DNA of 64,000 bases, taken from Staphylotrichum longicolle (Eukaryota > Ascomycota > Sordariomycetes > Sordariales > Chaetomiaceae). Positions 43,299-55,139 of this stretch are shown piece by piece; the stretch's first letter is position 1, and every line of letters starts with the position of its first letter. Both the position numbers and the translations under genes were made by a program. Under the pieces are notes generated by a model. It had not been told where the DNA came from, searched no databases, and worked only from the letters and a program-made list of their open reading frames with translations. Where the stretch lies: positions 6,510,001 through 6,574,000 of the forward strand of contig JAHCVI010000001.1 of the NCBI GenBank assembly GCA_019096155.1, given 5' to 3'.

Positions 43299-45419
43299 AT
43301 GGACGACGACTACGCGAGTTCCGAGAACGAGCAGGACGAGCTCATGGAGGACGCCGACGACCTCGAGGCCGAGAACGACGCCGAGGAAGAGAACGAGGAG
43401 GAGGAAGAGGATCAGGATGACCAGGATGAGCCCGAACCAGAACAAGAGGCAGAGCCAGTCGCCGAGGCCGAAGCCGAGTCGTTTGATGACTCGCAAGCAC
43501 CTGCGCCCGATGGACAAGCAGTTGGTCCAGACACCACCACACGCGCTTCCGCTACACCTGCCTCCCCTTTGGCCGCGTCGCGATGGCGCCCCATCCTACG
43601 CCAAGAGTACATCGATGCGCCGCTCTACGATATCGTGCCGACCATGGCCGCACCCCAGGCGACGAGCATCAATGCCATGGCCATCACCCCCGATCTGCGG
43701 TACTGGATGACGGGAGGCTCCGACGGCTACATCCGCAAGTACGACGGCATGGGCACCATAAACGGCAAGCAGCAGCTCACCGTCGCCCAGCGGCACCCGT
43801 TCGTCGACAGTGTTACAAAGGCCGGCATCCTCATGAGCTACTGGGAGAACGAGGAGCCCGCCCCGCCAAACGCGCGTCCCGAGGATCGCATCTTGTCGCC
43901 CGTGTACAGCTTGGCTGTGCACAGCGACGCGCTGTGGCTGCTGAGCGGCCTCGAGAGCGGCGGGATCAACCTCCAGAGTGTGCGCCACGACGAGGGCAAG
44001 AGGATACACTGCCTACGGGACGGCGGCCACACCAACGCCGTCAGCGTCCTGCAGCTCGCGCATGACGAGAAGAGCGTGCTGAGCGGCAGCTGGGACAAGA
44101 CGGTTCTCGACTGGGATCTAAATACCGGCAACGTCATACGGCGGTTTGAGAGCAGCGGAGGGCAGATATCAGCCATTGAGCCGCGACCAGCAAGCGGCGC
44201 GCCCATCCCAGCAGAGGCGAGCGAGATTGAAATCAAGAGCGACACCTTCTTCGCCGAGACGAAACCTCGGATAAACGGCTTCTTTACGAACGGCGCCAAC
44301 GACGACGTGAGCGCGGCAGAACACCCCCCCGGCAACGACCTGGGCGCGTCCGCAGATGCTCCCGGATCCCCAGAACACGAATCCCTCTTTGGCAGCCCGG
44401 CCGGGTCGCTCTTCGGTGACAACGATACCATGGGCGGCGGCGGAGGCGGAGGGGCGTTTGGTGATGACGACGACGAGTTCTCCCGCGCCATGGACATGGG
44501 CCTTCACGATGATCACTCTGGTGACTTCACCATGGGCGACGCCGACATGAATTCTGGCTCTGCTTTAGACATGGGCGCTCCGTCTGCCACTGACACACTC
44601 CCGACCACGCAAGACGGGCCCAGCACCACCCAGGCCGAGTCCCACGGCGACATCTCCAACAGCGACACCATGACTGGAGACACAGCCCGCGACATGTCCA
44701 TGGACCTCAGCCAGGCCCCCACAGCCATCGAAAGCACCCAACCACCTCCCTCCTCCTCCGATCCAGACCACCAACAAACCCGACCCTCCGACCTGCCCCC
44801 ACCACCCCCAGCCACCACCTCCCAACCCGCCGACCACACCTCCCCCTCCCTCCTCTTCACATCCGCCGCGCCCCCGCCCCCGCCGACCCCTCCAATCCTC
44901 CACCAACACCTTCCTCTCCGCCGCCATCGACCTCCGCCATCGACGCGCCATGGGACCGGCGCGTCCCGGACCCCGTCGCGCGCATCAACAACCGCCGCGG
45001 CGTGCCCCCCTGGTGCATGGGCGCCTGCTGGTCGCCCGACGGCAACTGGATCTACGCGGGGCGCCGCAACGGCACCGTCGAGGAGTACGCCCAGGCCACG
45101 TCGCCTGGCAGCCCGAGCGCACGCTCAAGTTCCCCGCCGGGTCCGGCGCCGTGAGCTGCGTGCGGCCCATGGCCAACGGGCGCCACCTGGTGTGGCGCGT
45201 CGCACGACATCCTGCGGCTGTACGACTTGCGGGATACCTCGGCGTTCAAGCACAGCAAGGTGCCGTTCATCATCATCCCGGGCCCGCCGAGGCGGGTGTC
45301 ATTTCGGGGTTGTATGTGGATCCGACGTCGAGGATCATGATCTCGACGGCGGGGACGAGGGGGTGGGATGGAGCTCGACCGAGGTGTTGATTGGGTATGA
45401 GATTGGGGTCTCGAAGTAG
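43299..45419 (+). CDS. spt8: Spt8, WD40 subunit of SAGA, C-terminus frame-broken
   Basis: The start is MDDDYASSENEQDELMED, an acidic N-terminus (Asp/Glu-rich to about residue 65) typical of Spt8. A conserved stretch follows: RQEYIDAPLYDIVPTMAAPQ, MAITPDLRYWMTGGSDGYIR, VYSLAVHSDALWLLSGLESG, LSGSWDKTVLDWDLNTGNVI. A long acidic Gly/Ser/Pro-rich insert precedes the last blades. From about 44880 the conserved protein continues only if the frame is changed five times: VPPWCMGACWSPDGNWIYAG, WQPERTLKFPAGSGAVSCV, SHDILRLYDLRDTSAFKHS, AEAGVISGLYVDPTSRIM, then STEVLIGYEIGVSK ending at 45419. Spt8 bridges SAGA and TBP. Because the gene is conserved and single copy, clustered indel errors in GC-rich sequence are the likely cause, not gene death. 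Confidence 0.8.
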   Translation: MDDDYASSENEQDELMEDADDLEAENDAEEENEEEEEDQDDQDEPEPEQEAEPVAEAEAESFDDSQAPAPDGQAVGPDTTTRASATPASPLAASRWRPILRQEYIDAPLYDIVPTMAAPQATSINAMAITPDLRYWMTGGSDGYIRKYDGMGTINGKQQLTVAQRHPFVDSVTKAGILMSYWENEEPAPPNARPEDRILSPVYSLAVHSDALWLLSGLESGGINLQSVRHDEGKRIHCLRDGGHTNAVSVLQLAHDEKSVLSGSWDKTVLDWDLNTGNVIRRFESSGGQISAIEPRPASGAPIPAEASEIEIKSDTFFAETKPRINGFFTNGANDDVSAAEHPPGNDLGASADAPGSPEHESLFGSPAGSLFGDNDTMGGGGGGGAFGDDDDEFSRAMDMGLHDDHSGDFTMGDADMNSGSALDMGAPSATDTLPTTQDGPSTTQAESHGDISNSDTMTGDTARDMSMDLSQAPTAIESTQPPPSSSDPDHQQTRPSDLPPPPPATTSQPADHTSPSLLFTSAAPPPPPTPPILHQHLPLRRHRPPPSTRHGTGASRTPSRASTTAAACPPGAWAPAGRPTATGSTRGAATAPSRSTPRPRRLAARAHAQVPRRVRRRELRAAHGQRAPPGVARRTTSCGCTTCGIPRRSSTARCRSSSSRARRGGCHFGVVCGSDVEDHDLDGGDEGVGWSSTEVLIGYEIGVSK

Positions 45420-46179
45420 TAGGGGTTTGGTGTGGTGTGGTGTGGTGCGATAGGATTGGGAAGGTGGGGGTAAATGAGAGGGGGGTGGATATATGGCTGC
45501 GTGATGCTGGTAGTGGTTGTGACCGGAGAGGGTTGAGAGGTGGAGAGGATGCTGGCTGGTTATTTATGTTAAAGCTCGGGAATACCCCAACGGAGTGGCG
45601 TTTGGTTCTTTGGCGGTCCTGTATTTAGTTTGATCACCGTGGTTACTGGAAAACTCGAGTTCGGGCTTTTAGGAGATGGGGAAAGACGCTCGAAGATCAC
45701 GCCGATGAAAGGTTGACCCGACTGATGTCCGAGATGGGAGGAATATTTGACCCGGCCAACAGGACTTCACATGGCACTCACGCTGAGACTTGACATGGCA
45801 CTGGTAAAACCCAATACTGACCGAGTTGAAACTAAACAAAGTACGCTACACACCCGATGTCTTCCCAACTCCTTGACGACCTCCACCTGACCATGACAAC
45901 CATGGGCCATGGGAGATGAGATGCCCGGTGTTCTTTTCAAGAACAGACCCCGCTGAAACCTTTCCATAGCCCAACAAAGCTAAAACCAAACAATGATGCC
46001 CCGCAAGGGAGAGAAACAGAGTGAGAGCAGAGTCGAGGCGGCAGTCCCCATCGTCAGAAGGACATCACGCAGCACCTCACTTGCGGCCCTCGCCATGTCG
46101 AGAATCCTGATATCTGATGTCCCGTGGTGCAAAGGACAAATAACATCAAGGAGACCAGTGGGAAACCCCCGGGAAAGGA
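45420..46179. other. Intergenic region between convergent genes, 0.76 kb
   Basis: The 3' flanks of spt8 and the helicase gene. It includes a short TGGTG-type repeat near 45430-45450. Nothing else is recognised. Confidence 0.55.
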
Positions 46180-49100
46180 TCAAAACCGGATCAACCAATC
46201 CTCCTCCCCCTCGTCCTCTGCCTTCGTATTCTTCTGCTTCCCCAACTCAGCCATCCCCGAAACCGACGCTGTGTCCGAGGTGTTGTTGATGGGCTCCGCG
46301 GCAGCAGCCGGAGGCGGAATCAGAGACCCAAACTGATTGAGAAGGCCCGAAGTCGCTTCAGAACTGCGGAGTGCGCCGAGGGCGCCGTTGGCTTCGGCCA
46401 CGGTGGGCATGTCGCCGAAAAAAGGATCGTCGAGCAGATCGTTGTTTATGAGTAGTTGTTGAGCGAGGGCGGGCTCAAAACTCTTTTCGATTGAGCGGCT
46501 GTAATACTCATGAAGGATGTTCCAAGATCCAGGTGTGCCGTTTGTGCTTTCGGTGAGCTTGGTGGGCTTGCCGTGGGGGTTGGAAGAGCTGCCCATGGCC
46601 GATGGCTCTGCCGGGTCCCCATTCTGAAGGTAATGGTGGGATCCGTTGTTCAGCGACAAGTCCGCAACACCGTCCTGAAGGTCGGGAATGAGAAGCTCTT
46701 CTCGGTTGGCAGGAGTATCACCAGCGCCCACCTGGCTGGAGAACAACGGAACTTCCTGGACGCGTCTGCCGCCATCCTCTGCTCGTTGGCCATTGACGAG
46801 GGAAGTTGGCTGGTATACTTCCTTGATAACAGTCTCGGAGACGCGCTCACCCGCGGCAGCAACGCTGGCGAGATGTTCCTGGCGCAACCTCTCATCGTAG
46901 AATTCGACATTTGCGACAAAGTCTCTCCACTGCGCATCAGCTTGTGCCATTCGAGGAAAGACAGGCGCTGTAGGCTGCTGGCCTCTGCGGGTGCCTCTCG
47001 TGCCAGACTGTCTCTGGGGCTGGCGGTGCCGAGCAGATGATGCCGAGACTGGTTGACTCTGTTGAAGCGAAGCGTTGCGCTGGTTCTGGGAAGCCAGCAA
47101 CATCTCGGTCGGCGGAGCGCCCATTTGCAACAACTTTTCTTCCAGCGACAGGTGCGGTCGGGCCACAGCCTGAGCTGGACGGTGGATGTCTTCAAACGTC
47201 TTGCAGTCGCAGAAACACTTCTGGCCGCAGAGCTTTTGGCAGCCATGGCCGCAGGCGAGTCGCTTGCTACACGGCTGGCTGCAAGGAAGGTCCTCGTGGG
47301 CGATGCTGCCATGTTATCAGTCTTTGCGTTCAAAGAGACATGACATTCTCACTTACGCATGGCACTTGAGCGTGCATGGGTGGCCGCAATGGCGCGTCTG
47401 ATTGCACGGCTTGTCGCATCCTCCAGACTTGTCACCCCAATCCTCAATCTCCTTGATCCAACTCAGTGTCCCGTGAGGCTGGCAGATAATAGGGAGTCCG
47501 CGATCGCGGTCAATCCGCCCTTGAGTGGAAAACCCGGCGCAAATCTTGTACCACAGGTCGTACGAGGCCTGATGAGCTCCAAGGACGTTGTCGACGTTGC
47601 CAAAGACGTAGAAGCCACGACGAGCACGACTGATGGCGACAACGGCGCGGCGTTCATCCTCCAGGAAGCCTACGGCGTAGGAACGATCGAGCTGAGGGCT
47701 CCGCACAAGCGACAGAAGGATGATGTCGTTTTCCTCGCCCTGGTACGAGTCCACAGTGCACACATTGAAGACAGACCCCATGATTGACGGGTGCCGCCTG
47801 AGCTTTCTCAGCAGCACTTTGCGTTGGCCCTTGTAGAAGGTAAGTACGGTGATCCGCTCCGCCGGAGTGCCGTTGGCAACGAGGTAAGCGAAGAAGTTGG
47901 TGACCATCTCGGCCTCTTGATCGTTGAACTTGCTGAAATCCGAGTTCATCTCTTCGGGCCAGGTATGGTCGAACAACCAGGAATTGTAGCCACCCATACC
48001 GAGAACGTCAGGCCGGTTGTTGATCGATTCCACGGAGGGATGGTCGAACAACTCGGGATAAAACGGATTCAGGAGGGATCGAAGCTCTGGCTTCATGCGG
48101 CGTTGCTGTTTGAGCATGACGAAAGGCATGTCCAGGTTGACGAGGCGCTGGAAGAGCGACACGTTGAGGTTGTAAGGCGCCTCACCCAGTTGGGCAATGT
48201 CGCACTTGGGTGCGAGCTGTTTGTGATCTCCAACCAGAATCAGCTGCTGGAGCGACGGGTACAAGGCGGAGACAATGTTTGCTTCGCGGGTCTCGGCTGC
48301 CTCTTCGATGAGGAGCGACTGTGGCTGCATTGCGGCAAGAGAACCGCGGTACTTGCTCAAGCCCGTGGTGGTACACCCGACGATATCAATTCCCTGCCTC
48401 TGAACAATCTGGGTGTTGCCCAAGAACCGATATGCTTTGCGCTTCTTGCAGAGCTCAATGTTCTCGGTGAGAAGGGCTGCAAATTTCGGGGTCATGGCCT
48501 CAATCACTCTGGCCTGAAAGTGTTGGTAAACGGCGCCGCGTAGATCTCGGTCGATAGTGAAGAGATCATCGGTCTGAAGCGCGCGCCGAACGGCACGATC
48601 CCAGTTCGTGAGTCTGGCTGGATCTTTGCCTGACCAGACGTGTTTGGGGGTGATTGTTTGGCCGCGGAAGCGGTACAGGTCTTCATCGTCGTAAGCAATG
48701 TTTTCAAGCTCCTCGTCATCGTCGCACTCAAACTCAGGAAGATTCTTGCGGGCCTCTGCTTCGTTCAGCTCGAGCTGGGTCGGGTGGCGGTCCTCCCGAA
48801 CCTTGGCGGGAATCAAACTGTCGCCCAACCAAAGGGCAAACGGGCCGTGAACCTCGACGGCTTCATGGGTTTCCATGGTATCATCAACGAGGGATCGATG
48901 TTGGGCCGCCGTGATGATGCCAAACTCAAGGAGCAAGTCCGGGTCCAGGAGTCGGTCACTGAAAACACCGTCAACCAGGTCCTGGATCTTTCGGGCATTT
49001 ATACGACGGACAGCGTCAATCGGGCGGCACTTGTTATCGGCTGGAATCTTCCCCTGGCACTTCTGACGATGTTCGAACAGGGTGTGAGGTTTGATCAAGT

Positions 49101-50441
49101 CGCTTTGGGTTCTTCCTCCCATCCGAAGAATATTCGCCCCGGCTTGGATGCACTGCGCGAGGATCTGGTCGAGGGCATGGTTCGTCTGGGCGGCGATCAC
49201 AATGGGGGGCCCACGGTGCCTGCGTCGATTGGCGACCATGATCTTGATTGCTTGGACGGACGTGTGAGTCTTGCCAGTGCCAGGCGGTCCCTGCACGATG
49301 GCGAGCTCCTTGGAGACAATGCGGTGAAGACCGAGTAACTGGGACTCATCCAGCCACGTGAGGGATTGCAGACTCTTGTCGTCGCTCTTGAGGATATCGT
49401 GAGTCTTCAAGTCAGCGACTGCCTGGGCGTCATCCGGAGTAGCACGGCTGGCAAGAGTGGACACATCTAGGATGGGATCCTCCTTGAGAAACGTCGGGTT
49501 TTGGTCCTTGGCATGGACTCCAGTCAAGTACTTGTCCAGGGGAGAGCTGAGAGACGATGTTAATATGCAAGTTTCTGACCCGACAGGCAGGACAACTCAC
49601 TCTGTTTGGGCAGCATGCTGCAATCCGATCAGAGCATGACGGGCAGACTCAAAGTACCCGTTCAAGGACTCGATCATGATCATCTCGAGGTTCGGGTCAA
49701 GAACGGCATCCTGGGGATCTGCCCACAGCAGGTCGACAAGAGGAGGATCTTGGTCGAGCCCCTGATAATAGGGCCGCTGAGCAACGGTCGCAATCTTGCA
49801 GATACTTCTGAAGCCATCGTTTTTCGGAGAAAGGGCAACAATTTTCCCCGGCTGGAGTCGCTTTGACTGCTGCCATTGAATCCGGTACTTGGAGCGCTCG
49901 GTGGAAAAGGAGATCCTGGCGAGGGGCCCAATGGTGGACATGACATACTCCTTGACGCGGACCTGCCAAAGCAGTCAGCATTGTTGTTGCTTGAGAGAAT
50001 CAGCTGAGTGTACCTGGGTGTAGATGTTGGTGTAATCATCGTCCATCATCGGTGGCTTGCGGTAATACGTGGTGAAGCTCCGCACCGAGCGTCGCAGGCC
50101 TTCAACAGCCTCACATCGCAGAATCTCATACTGCGCAGCGAGGTATTCATCTTTGGATGCCCACGTGACATCAACCGGGTTCTTCGGCAGCTGATCAATG
50201 TCGAAGCCCGCCAGAATCTCCTCCGAGGTGGGAAGCTCAGGCCTAGACTGCCAGCCCTGGCCTTCTTGGGGTTTGAAAAACACATGCTTGTCAACAATGT
50301 CTATCGCGGACTGTTATAAACGCGACAATCAGCCATCCGACAGCATTTCTGGGCAGTTTCCGCTTTGAAGCCAGTGATTGATGAGTGAAGAAACCGAGTT
50401 CAACTGACCTGAGCGCCCGGATCAGCCCCAACTATATTCAT
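46180..50441 (-). CDS. Hrr1/SAD-3/ZNFX1-type superfamily 1 RNA helicase with NFX1 zinc finger
   Basis: Five exons in phase (50409-50441, 50014-50310, 49601-49962, 47357-49546, 46180-47305) for 1335 residues. The first exon encodes only MNIVGADPGAQ. SF1 (Upf1-like) helicase motifs are present: Q-type region DESQLLGLHRIVS, Walker A VQGPPGTGKTHT, motif Ia IVIAAQTNHALDQ, motif II LLIEEAAE, motif III LVGDHKQLAP, motif V VDSYQGEENDI, motif VI VVAISRARRGFY. The C-terminal Cys/His cluster spans an intron (CDKPCNQTRHCGHPCTLKCH, then CSQPCSKRLACGHGCQKLCG) and is NFX1-type zinc-finger like. Fission yeast Hrr1 works with the RNA-directed RNA polymerase complex in heterochromatin; Neurospora SAD-3 is needed for meiotic silencing of unpaired DNA; animal ZNFX1 acts in small-RNA inheritance. 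The gene is intact, and a role in RNA silencing is a strong family inference. Confidence 0.88.
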
Positions 50442-51323
50442 GCCGACTACCACTGCCTGGTAAGGTCTGCTTGTCGGTTGAGCGCTGCCCGAATCCTAGT
50501 ACAGGCGCAGCGCCTCAAGTGAAATTGAAAATGGATCACAGGTAAGATGGAGCAAAGTTGAGGTTCAGGACAGTCGTTGAAGCGGGCGAGAGGCGGGAAC
50601 GCGCGAGGAGAGGGGAACAGAGCGACTGCAGGCCATGAGAAGGTAAGGAAGATCGAAACCTGAAAGTGGAGGGAGGGGTTGAGAAACCAGAGGAAACGGG
50701 ACTTATCGGTGTTCTCGATAAGGTCCACGGGTCCTTTGAGTTGAGTTCGGGCGATGTTGCGCGTTGAAGACGCGTGTCTGAGTGAGTGCTTGTTTGGACC
50801 AGGGACAACACCAGGCAGGAACGACGAACGCCCTTCCTGTGGACACGAATGACCTGGTCACGGTGCACGGTGCACGGTTCACTGCGCTGCTTGCCGCAAA
50901 TAAAGTCTAATCGGGGGCAGGCATAAAAGCTGAGGGCAACCGCAGTGTTGCATGTGCAGATAGCCGTCCAAAGTCAACCTGTCTATCGATGGTGTGGCCG
51001 GCAGAGGCTGTTTGCCATGCTCGTCCCCGTACGTTCGAATGCGTCTTGTTTTTGTCGAACAGAATGCACCATTGCTTGTCCAACTTTATGCAATCACCAG
51101 CGCAAACCGGCTGTGTTTTTGGTTTGGTTGGGTAGGATGGTCTCGTTCTCTGCAGGTGGAAGAGAAGAAACAAACATGAACCAAGGCGAGTGCAGGTTGT
51201 GCCAGGTTGCTGCTGTCATTCAGTACATCCCTGAGAATTGACACTCAGGCTTTCTTCAACTATAATTACCTGAGAACCTGAAGCAAGCGGCATGGAAGTT
51301 CCCAAACTAAGGAGTAGACCATT
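50442..51323. other. Intergenic region, 0.9 kb
   Basis: The upstream flank of the helicase gene and 3' flank of the nucleotidyltransferase gene. No coding region is supported. Confidence 0.55.
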
Positions 51324-52384
51324 TCACAGATCATCGACCGGCGTGTGGCCACTCATCCAAGTCAACTCATTGTCCAACATGAACTGAGCCCCCCACCCAT
51401 GCGGATTCTCCTCCCACTCCCGAAAGCGTTTGATCAGCTCATAAAACCCCTCAACGTTCTTCTCGGACGGGTCTGCAAGAACCCGGCTGATAGCGTCCAT
51501 CAAGCCCTCCGGCTTGTCTTTTACCCCCTCCAGCACCCTCAAAAACCTGTGCAAACAACAATGTCAGCCATATTCCTCCTCACGCAGCTTCCACTCAGGG
51601 GTTGCCACAAAAACAAAACTATAGTTAAACCTTCAGTTCCGCTCGACACCACCAAAGCAACAGAGAAAGCCAAACTCACCATTTATGAAACGGATACAAC
51701 ACCTCATTCTCCACCAACACCAACCGGCCCCCAAACAGCACCAACTTCCGCGCCGCCAACCCCACCAGATACCCATCCCCCTTCCTCCTCCCCTCCCCAA
51801 AACCACCGCCACGCATCCAGCTGCGCCCGAAACCGCCTCACCCTCTCCCCCTTGCCCTCGGCGGGATACCGCACCGCCCGCGCCAGCTCCCGCTCCACCT
51901 CCCCCTCCGACACGCGGGTGAACAGGACCCGCGCGCCGTCGAACGCGAACGCGCCGGCTCGCTGCCCGCGCCGCCACGTCGCGGAGGAAGCTCAGGGAGA
52001 GGTACTTGGCGTCGACGAAGCCGCGTCGTAGGGCGCCAGGTCGTGGCTGACGAAGGTGAGTTTGCCCGAGGCGACGCGGCGGGCGTAGGCGGGTTCGGTG
52101 AGGAGATGAGGATGTCGACGTCGGAGGTTGGGGTGGCGAAGCCGTCTGTGTGTCATAATATTGGAGAGGTTAGTTGCATTAGGCATTGTGCCGTTCATTT
52201 TCATTTGGTTTTTGGTTTTTGTTTTGGTTGCGATGTGATTGACAGGGAGAAGGGTAGGCAGTGGATAGGGAGAGAAAAAAAGCGTACGGGCTATGGAACC
52301 GCTTAGGAGGAGGGCGAGAACGTCAGGGTCAGGGGAGAAGTGGGCGATGACGTTCGCGATGGTTGCGGCGTGGTGTTGATGCAT
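51324..52384 (-). CDS. Nucleotidyltransferase-fold protein, frame-broken
   Basis: Three exons: 52288-52384, 51680-52145 and 51324-51546; both introns have good sites and the outer phases agree. Exons 1-2 encode LALLLSGSIAHGFATPTSDVDIL, the GS-x(n)-D-x-D signature of nucleotidyltransferase-fold enzymes (minimal/aminoglycoside type). Exon 2 then changes frame about four times: TEPAYARRVASGKLTFVSHD, FVDAKYLSLSFLRDVAAR, GEVERELARAVRYPAEGKGE with AQLDAWRWFWG, and YLVGLAARKLVLFGGRLVL with VLYPFHKW. It ends in phase with exon 3 (FLRVLEGVKDKPEGLMDAI to HTPVDDL). The pieces are collinear and conserved in style, so one gene of about 260 residues is clear. Frame breaks in this GC-rich exon are either indel errors or real decay. 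Substrate unknown. Confidence 0.6.
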
Positions 52385-52966
52385 GATGAGTATGCTGCAA
52401 GTGGTACGTTGCCTTGAAAGATATTTCGTTGGATTGGAGTGCTGTGATGTTCTTAGTGTGAAAGTTTTGAGTCTAACTCCGGATGGCCAGGACGGGAAGG
52501 GGAGATGTATGCCGTTCAAAGCCAGGTGCGAGTCAACCTCGCACAGCATACCCAGATGGTGCCTCCTGTTTCTGTAAAGGTGAGCATCGTGATCAATTCC
52601 TGCCGCTATCGGCCTGGGCAATGATGTCGGCTAATCTGTTATGTGAGGCCATGGGGACGTCTGACCATCACTTGGACCGAGCGCGAGACCCTTTTGGTCA
52701 GCATGCAGCAACACGGCTGGTATCCTCGAATCAGGGCTGTGGAAAACCCCGACAATGCCTGGTAGAGGCAAGAAACAATCCTAACTCGTGTTGAACCTCT
52801 TGCTCCGCGGAGATGTAGAGTGCTATCATTGATGCCCACTGTCACTGTGGAGAGCGGTATAAAATGAGAACTACGAGATCAAGGAGATTCAAGATATGTT
52901 GGAGACACATGAGAACCCTCCACCTTCCACACACCTGCAACCAGCCAATAACGACCTCGCTCCGTC
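52385..52966. other. Intergenic region, 0.58 kb
   Basis: Between the nucleotidyltransferase gene and the 3' end of the DUF4246 gene. Nothing is recognised. Confidence 0.5.
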
Positions 52967-55139
52967 CTAGTGCTCGCAGAAGCTATACTCGACCGACTCC
53001 CAATTCCCTCTGGCTTCCTCCTGGAACGACGACCGTGCCTGCATCAACTTGAGACGGTGTTCCTCGGCCTCCTCCCGCGTCATTGGCAAGGCGTCTCCAA
53101 GCTCCTTTCTCACCATCTCCATGAGTTCGACCGGCAGCTTGCCGCCTTTGACCTCCTTGCCCGCCATGGCCTCGGCGAGCTGGCTCCCGCCCAGTCCCCG
53201 CTCGAGCAGCAGCTGCGTAATCTCGGGCGGCATCGTGCCATCATTTGCCTTGAGCGCACCAAACGCGCGGTCGCTCCACCAGTCAGCTTGCTGAGGTGGC
53301 ACGTTGGCGGTACTGATGATGCGGGTGAGGGGGTCAACCAGCCACAGGGCGATGAACCGGCGGTGGCCCGGCTTGGTGGGGTCGGCGAGCTTGAAACCCG
53401 AGACGCGATGCTGGAACACGTTGGGGAAAGCGAGGAGGCGGCCCTGCGGAGTCTTGACACTGCCGTAGTTCTGCAGGCAGGAACCGCCAGACAGTCTGAC
53501 GCCATACGCGCTCTCCATCCAGTGGTAGTTATCTTGACCAACCTGCTCCTGATCGCTCTTCGTGAGAGCGCGGAAGTCAAGGTGGCTGTCGGTGATGTTC
53601 TCGGAGTCGAGGTAGTACAGAACCGTCCCGACAATGCGTTCATTCATCATCCCCTCGACATGCCAGCCGCCGGGGGTGAACTCGGGCTTTTCCGGCGTGA
53701 GTTCAATAGACGCCATCTTGACAATGATCTGCAACCCCTTGTCCTTGAACCGCTCGCGCAGTGATTCAGCCTGGGCAACTTCGTAGCTCACTTCGCTCGT
53801 GAGGAAGGTTGACAAGTTTGTGTGAATGGGCTGGCGAGTTTCACGCCAGCGGTCCCACTGGTCATCCTCATCTTCAGATTCCGAGTCGGACGTCTTGGGT
53901 TTCTCTTCTGATGTCGCGGTCCCTTTTGCTGCCGCTTCCTGAGCGAGCATGTCCTCGACAGACTTGGGATTCCAGTTGTCCTCGTTGTCATCACTGGTTT
54001 GACTAATTAGCTTCCACGACATTGACAGAACCAAGCCAGTGAGAACAAGAAATAGCGTACCCTGGATGCTCCGGGTTCAGGCGTGGTTCATGTCGACCGG
54101 CGCCGCTGAGCGTACCAGATTGGTACTGCGCAAGACATTGGTCCCACATAGGAAGAGCCGTTTCAATGAGCTTCTCGATGGTACCGTAGATGTCGCGGTA
54201 CTTCGTAGGATGCAGGTTGTTGATGTAGCTAGAAAAGCGCACACCGCCGTCGGCCGTGAATTTGACGTTTGCCGGGAGCCACTGGTAGATGGTGGACCAG
54301 TATGACTTGTGAATCCCAGAGCCGCCCGGCACCGTTTCGTAGTCCCCATCCCACCGCGTGCGCACCTTACGCTGGGTTGGCTCCTCACCCCACTCGGCTC
54401 GCCTTGGAATCACCTCACCTTTGCCCGCCCATTTGTCAACAGCATCCTCAACGCCCACGACTTCCTCGGGAAGAAATCGCGATCGACCGTATACAAGCGG
54501 GTACATAGACGGATGCACAAGGTCTTGGACCTTCTCGTCGGAGTTGGGATGCCAATCCGGGTGAGACGCTTGATCGGCCTTCAGCCGTGTAAAAGCTTCC
54601 CGCAGAGCGGACTGCAGTTCGGGAGGCACGAGTCCATCTGACTTGGCAACGCTGAAGTCCGCATCCAGGGTGGGCGTGATCCCTGTGCGCTTGAAGTGCT
54701 CTGCTTTGGCGCGGAGTTCAAGGATACACTAGACCAGGGCGGCGTTAGTAATGGGGCCGCGGAGGAGCTCTAATTAAGAGGGGATTCCACCTACATTGTC
54801 AAGACACCTCTTGTCCAAGATGTTGTTGGGCATCTGGAGGCTCCGCCTTCGCTCATTAACATGGGCGATGCGGTCCCACAGGTCGGTTTCGGGCCAGGCA
54901 AGCGCTTCTGTTTTCCACTTCTCGGCAATTTCATCGTCAAAGACCTTGACGTGCCAGTCTGGCTTGTCGGTTAGGCGATCCATCACCAGCATCAGAGCTA
55001 CCTCGCGGACGAGCAACATTTCTGAGCCGGCCCCGACACAGTTGTAGTGAATGCCTATCGGATACGTGGGCATGAGTCCTCGTCGTGACTGCTGGTCAGC
55101 CCACCTCAAATCCAAGTTCCAACCGGGATATTCGGACAT
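52967..55139 (-). CDS. DUF4246 family protein
   Basis: Three exons (54795-55139, 54061-54728, 52967-53993) for 679 residues starting MSEYPGWNLDLRWADQQSR. Family-typical blocks: MLLVREVALMLVMDRLTDKP, SMYPLVYGRSRFLPEE, SYWSTIYQWLPANVKFTADG, SYINNLHPTKYRDIY, then TPGGWHVEGMMNERIVGTVL, YLDSENITDSHLDFRAL and GRLLAFPNVFQHRVSGFKL. The GGWHVEGM...H...R pattern with the later FQHRV could be an Fe(II)/2-oxoglutarate-type HxE/D...H arrangement, which I infer and cannot confirm. An acidic Ser-rich insert (about 345-390) breaks the domain. The family is widespread in fungi and uncharacterised. Intact, with splice phases all consistent. Confidence 0.85.

Noticed and set aside
47791..49338. Long plus-strand frames of up to 250 codons
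   Set aside because: They lie antisense inside the conserved helicase exon and show no domain; shadows of GC-rich codons.
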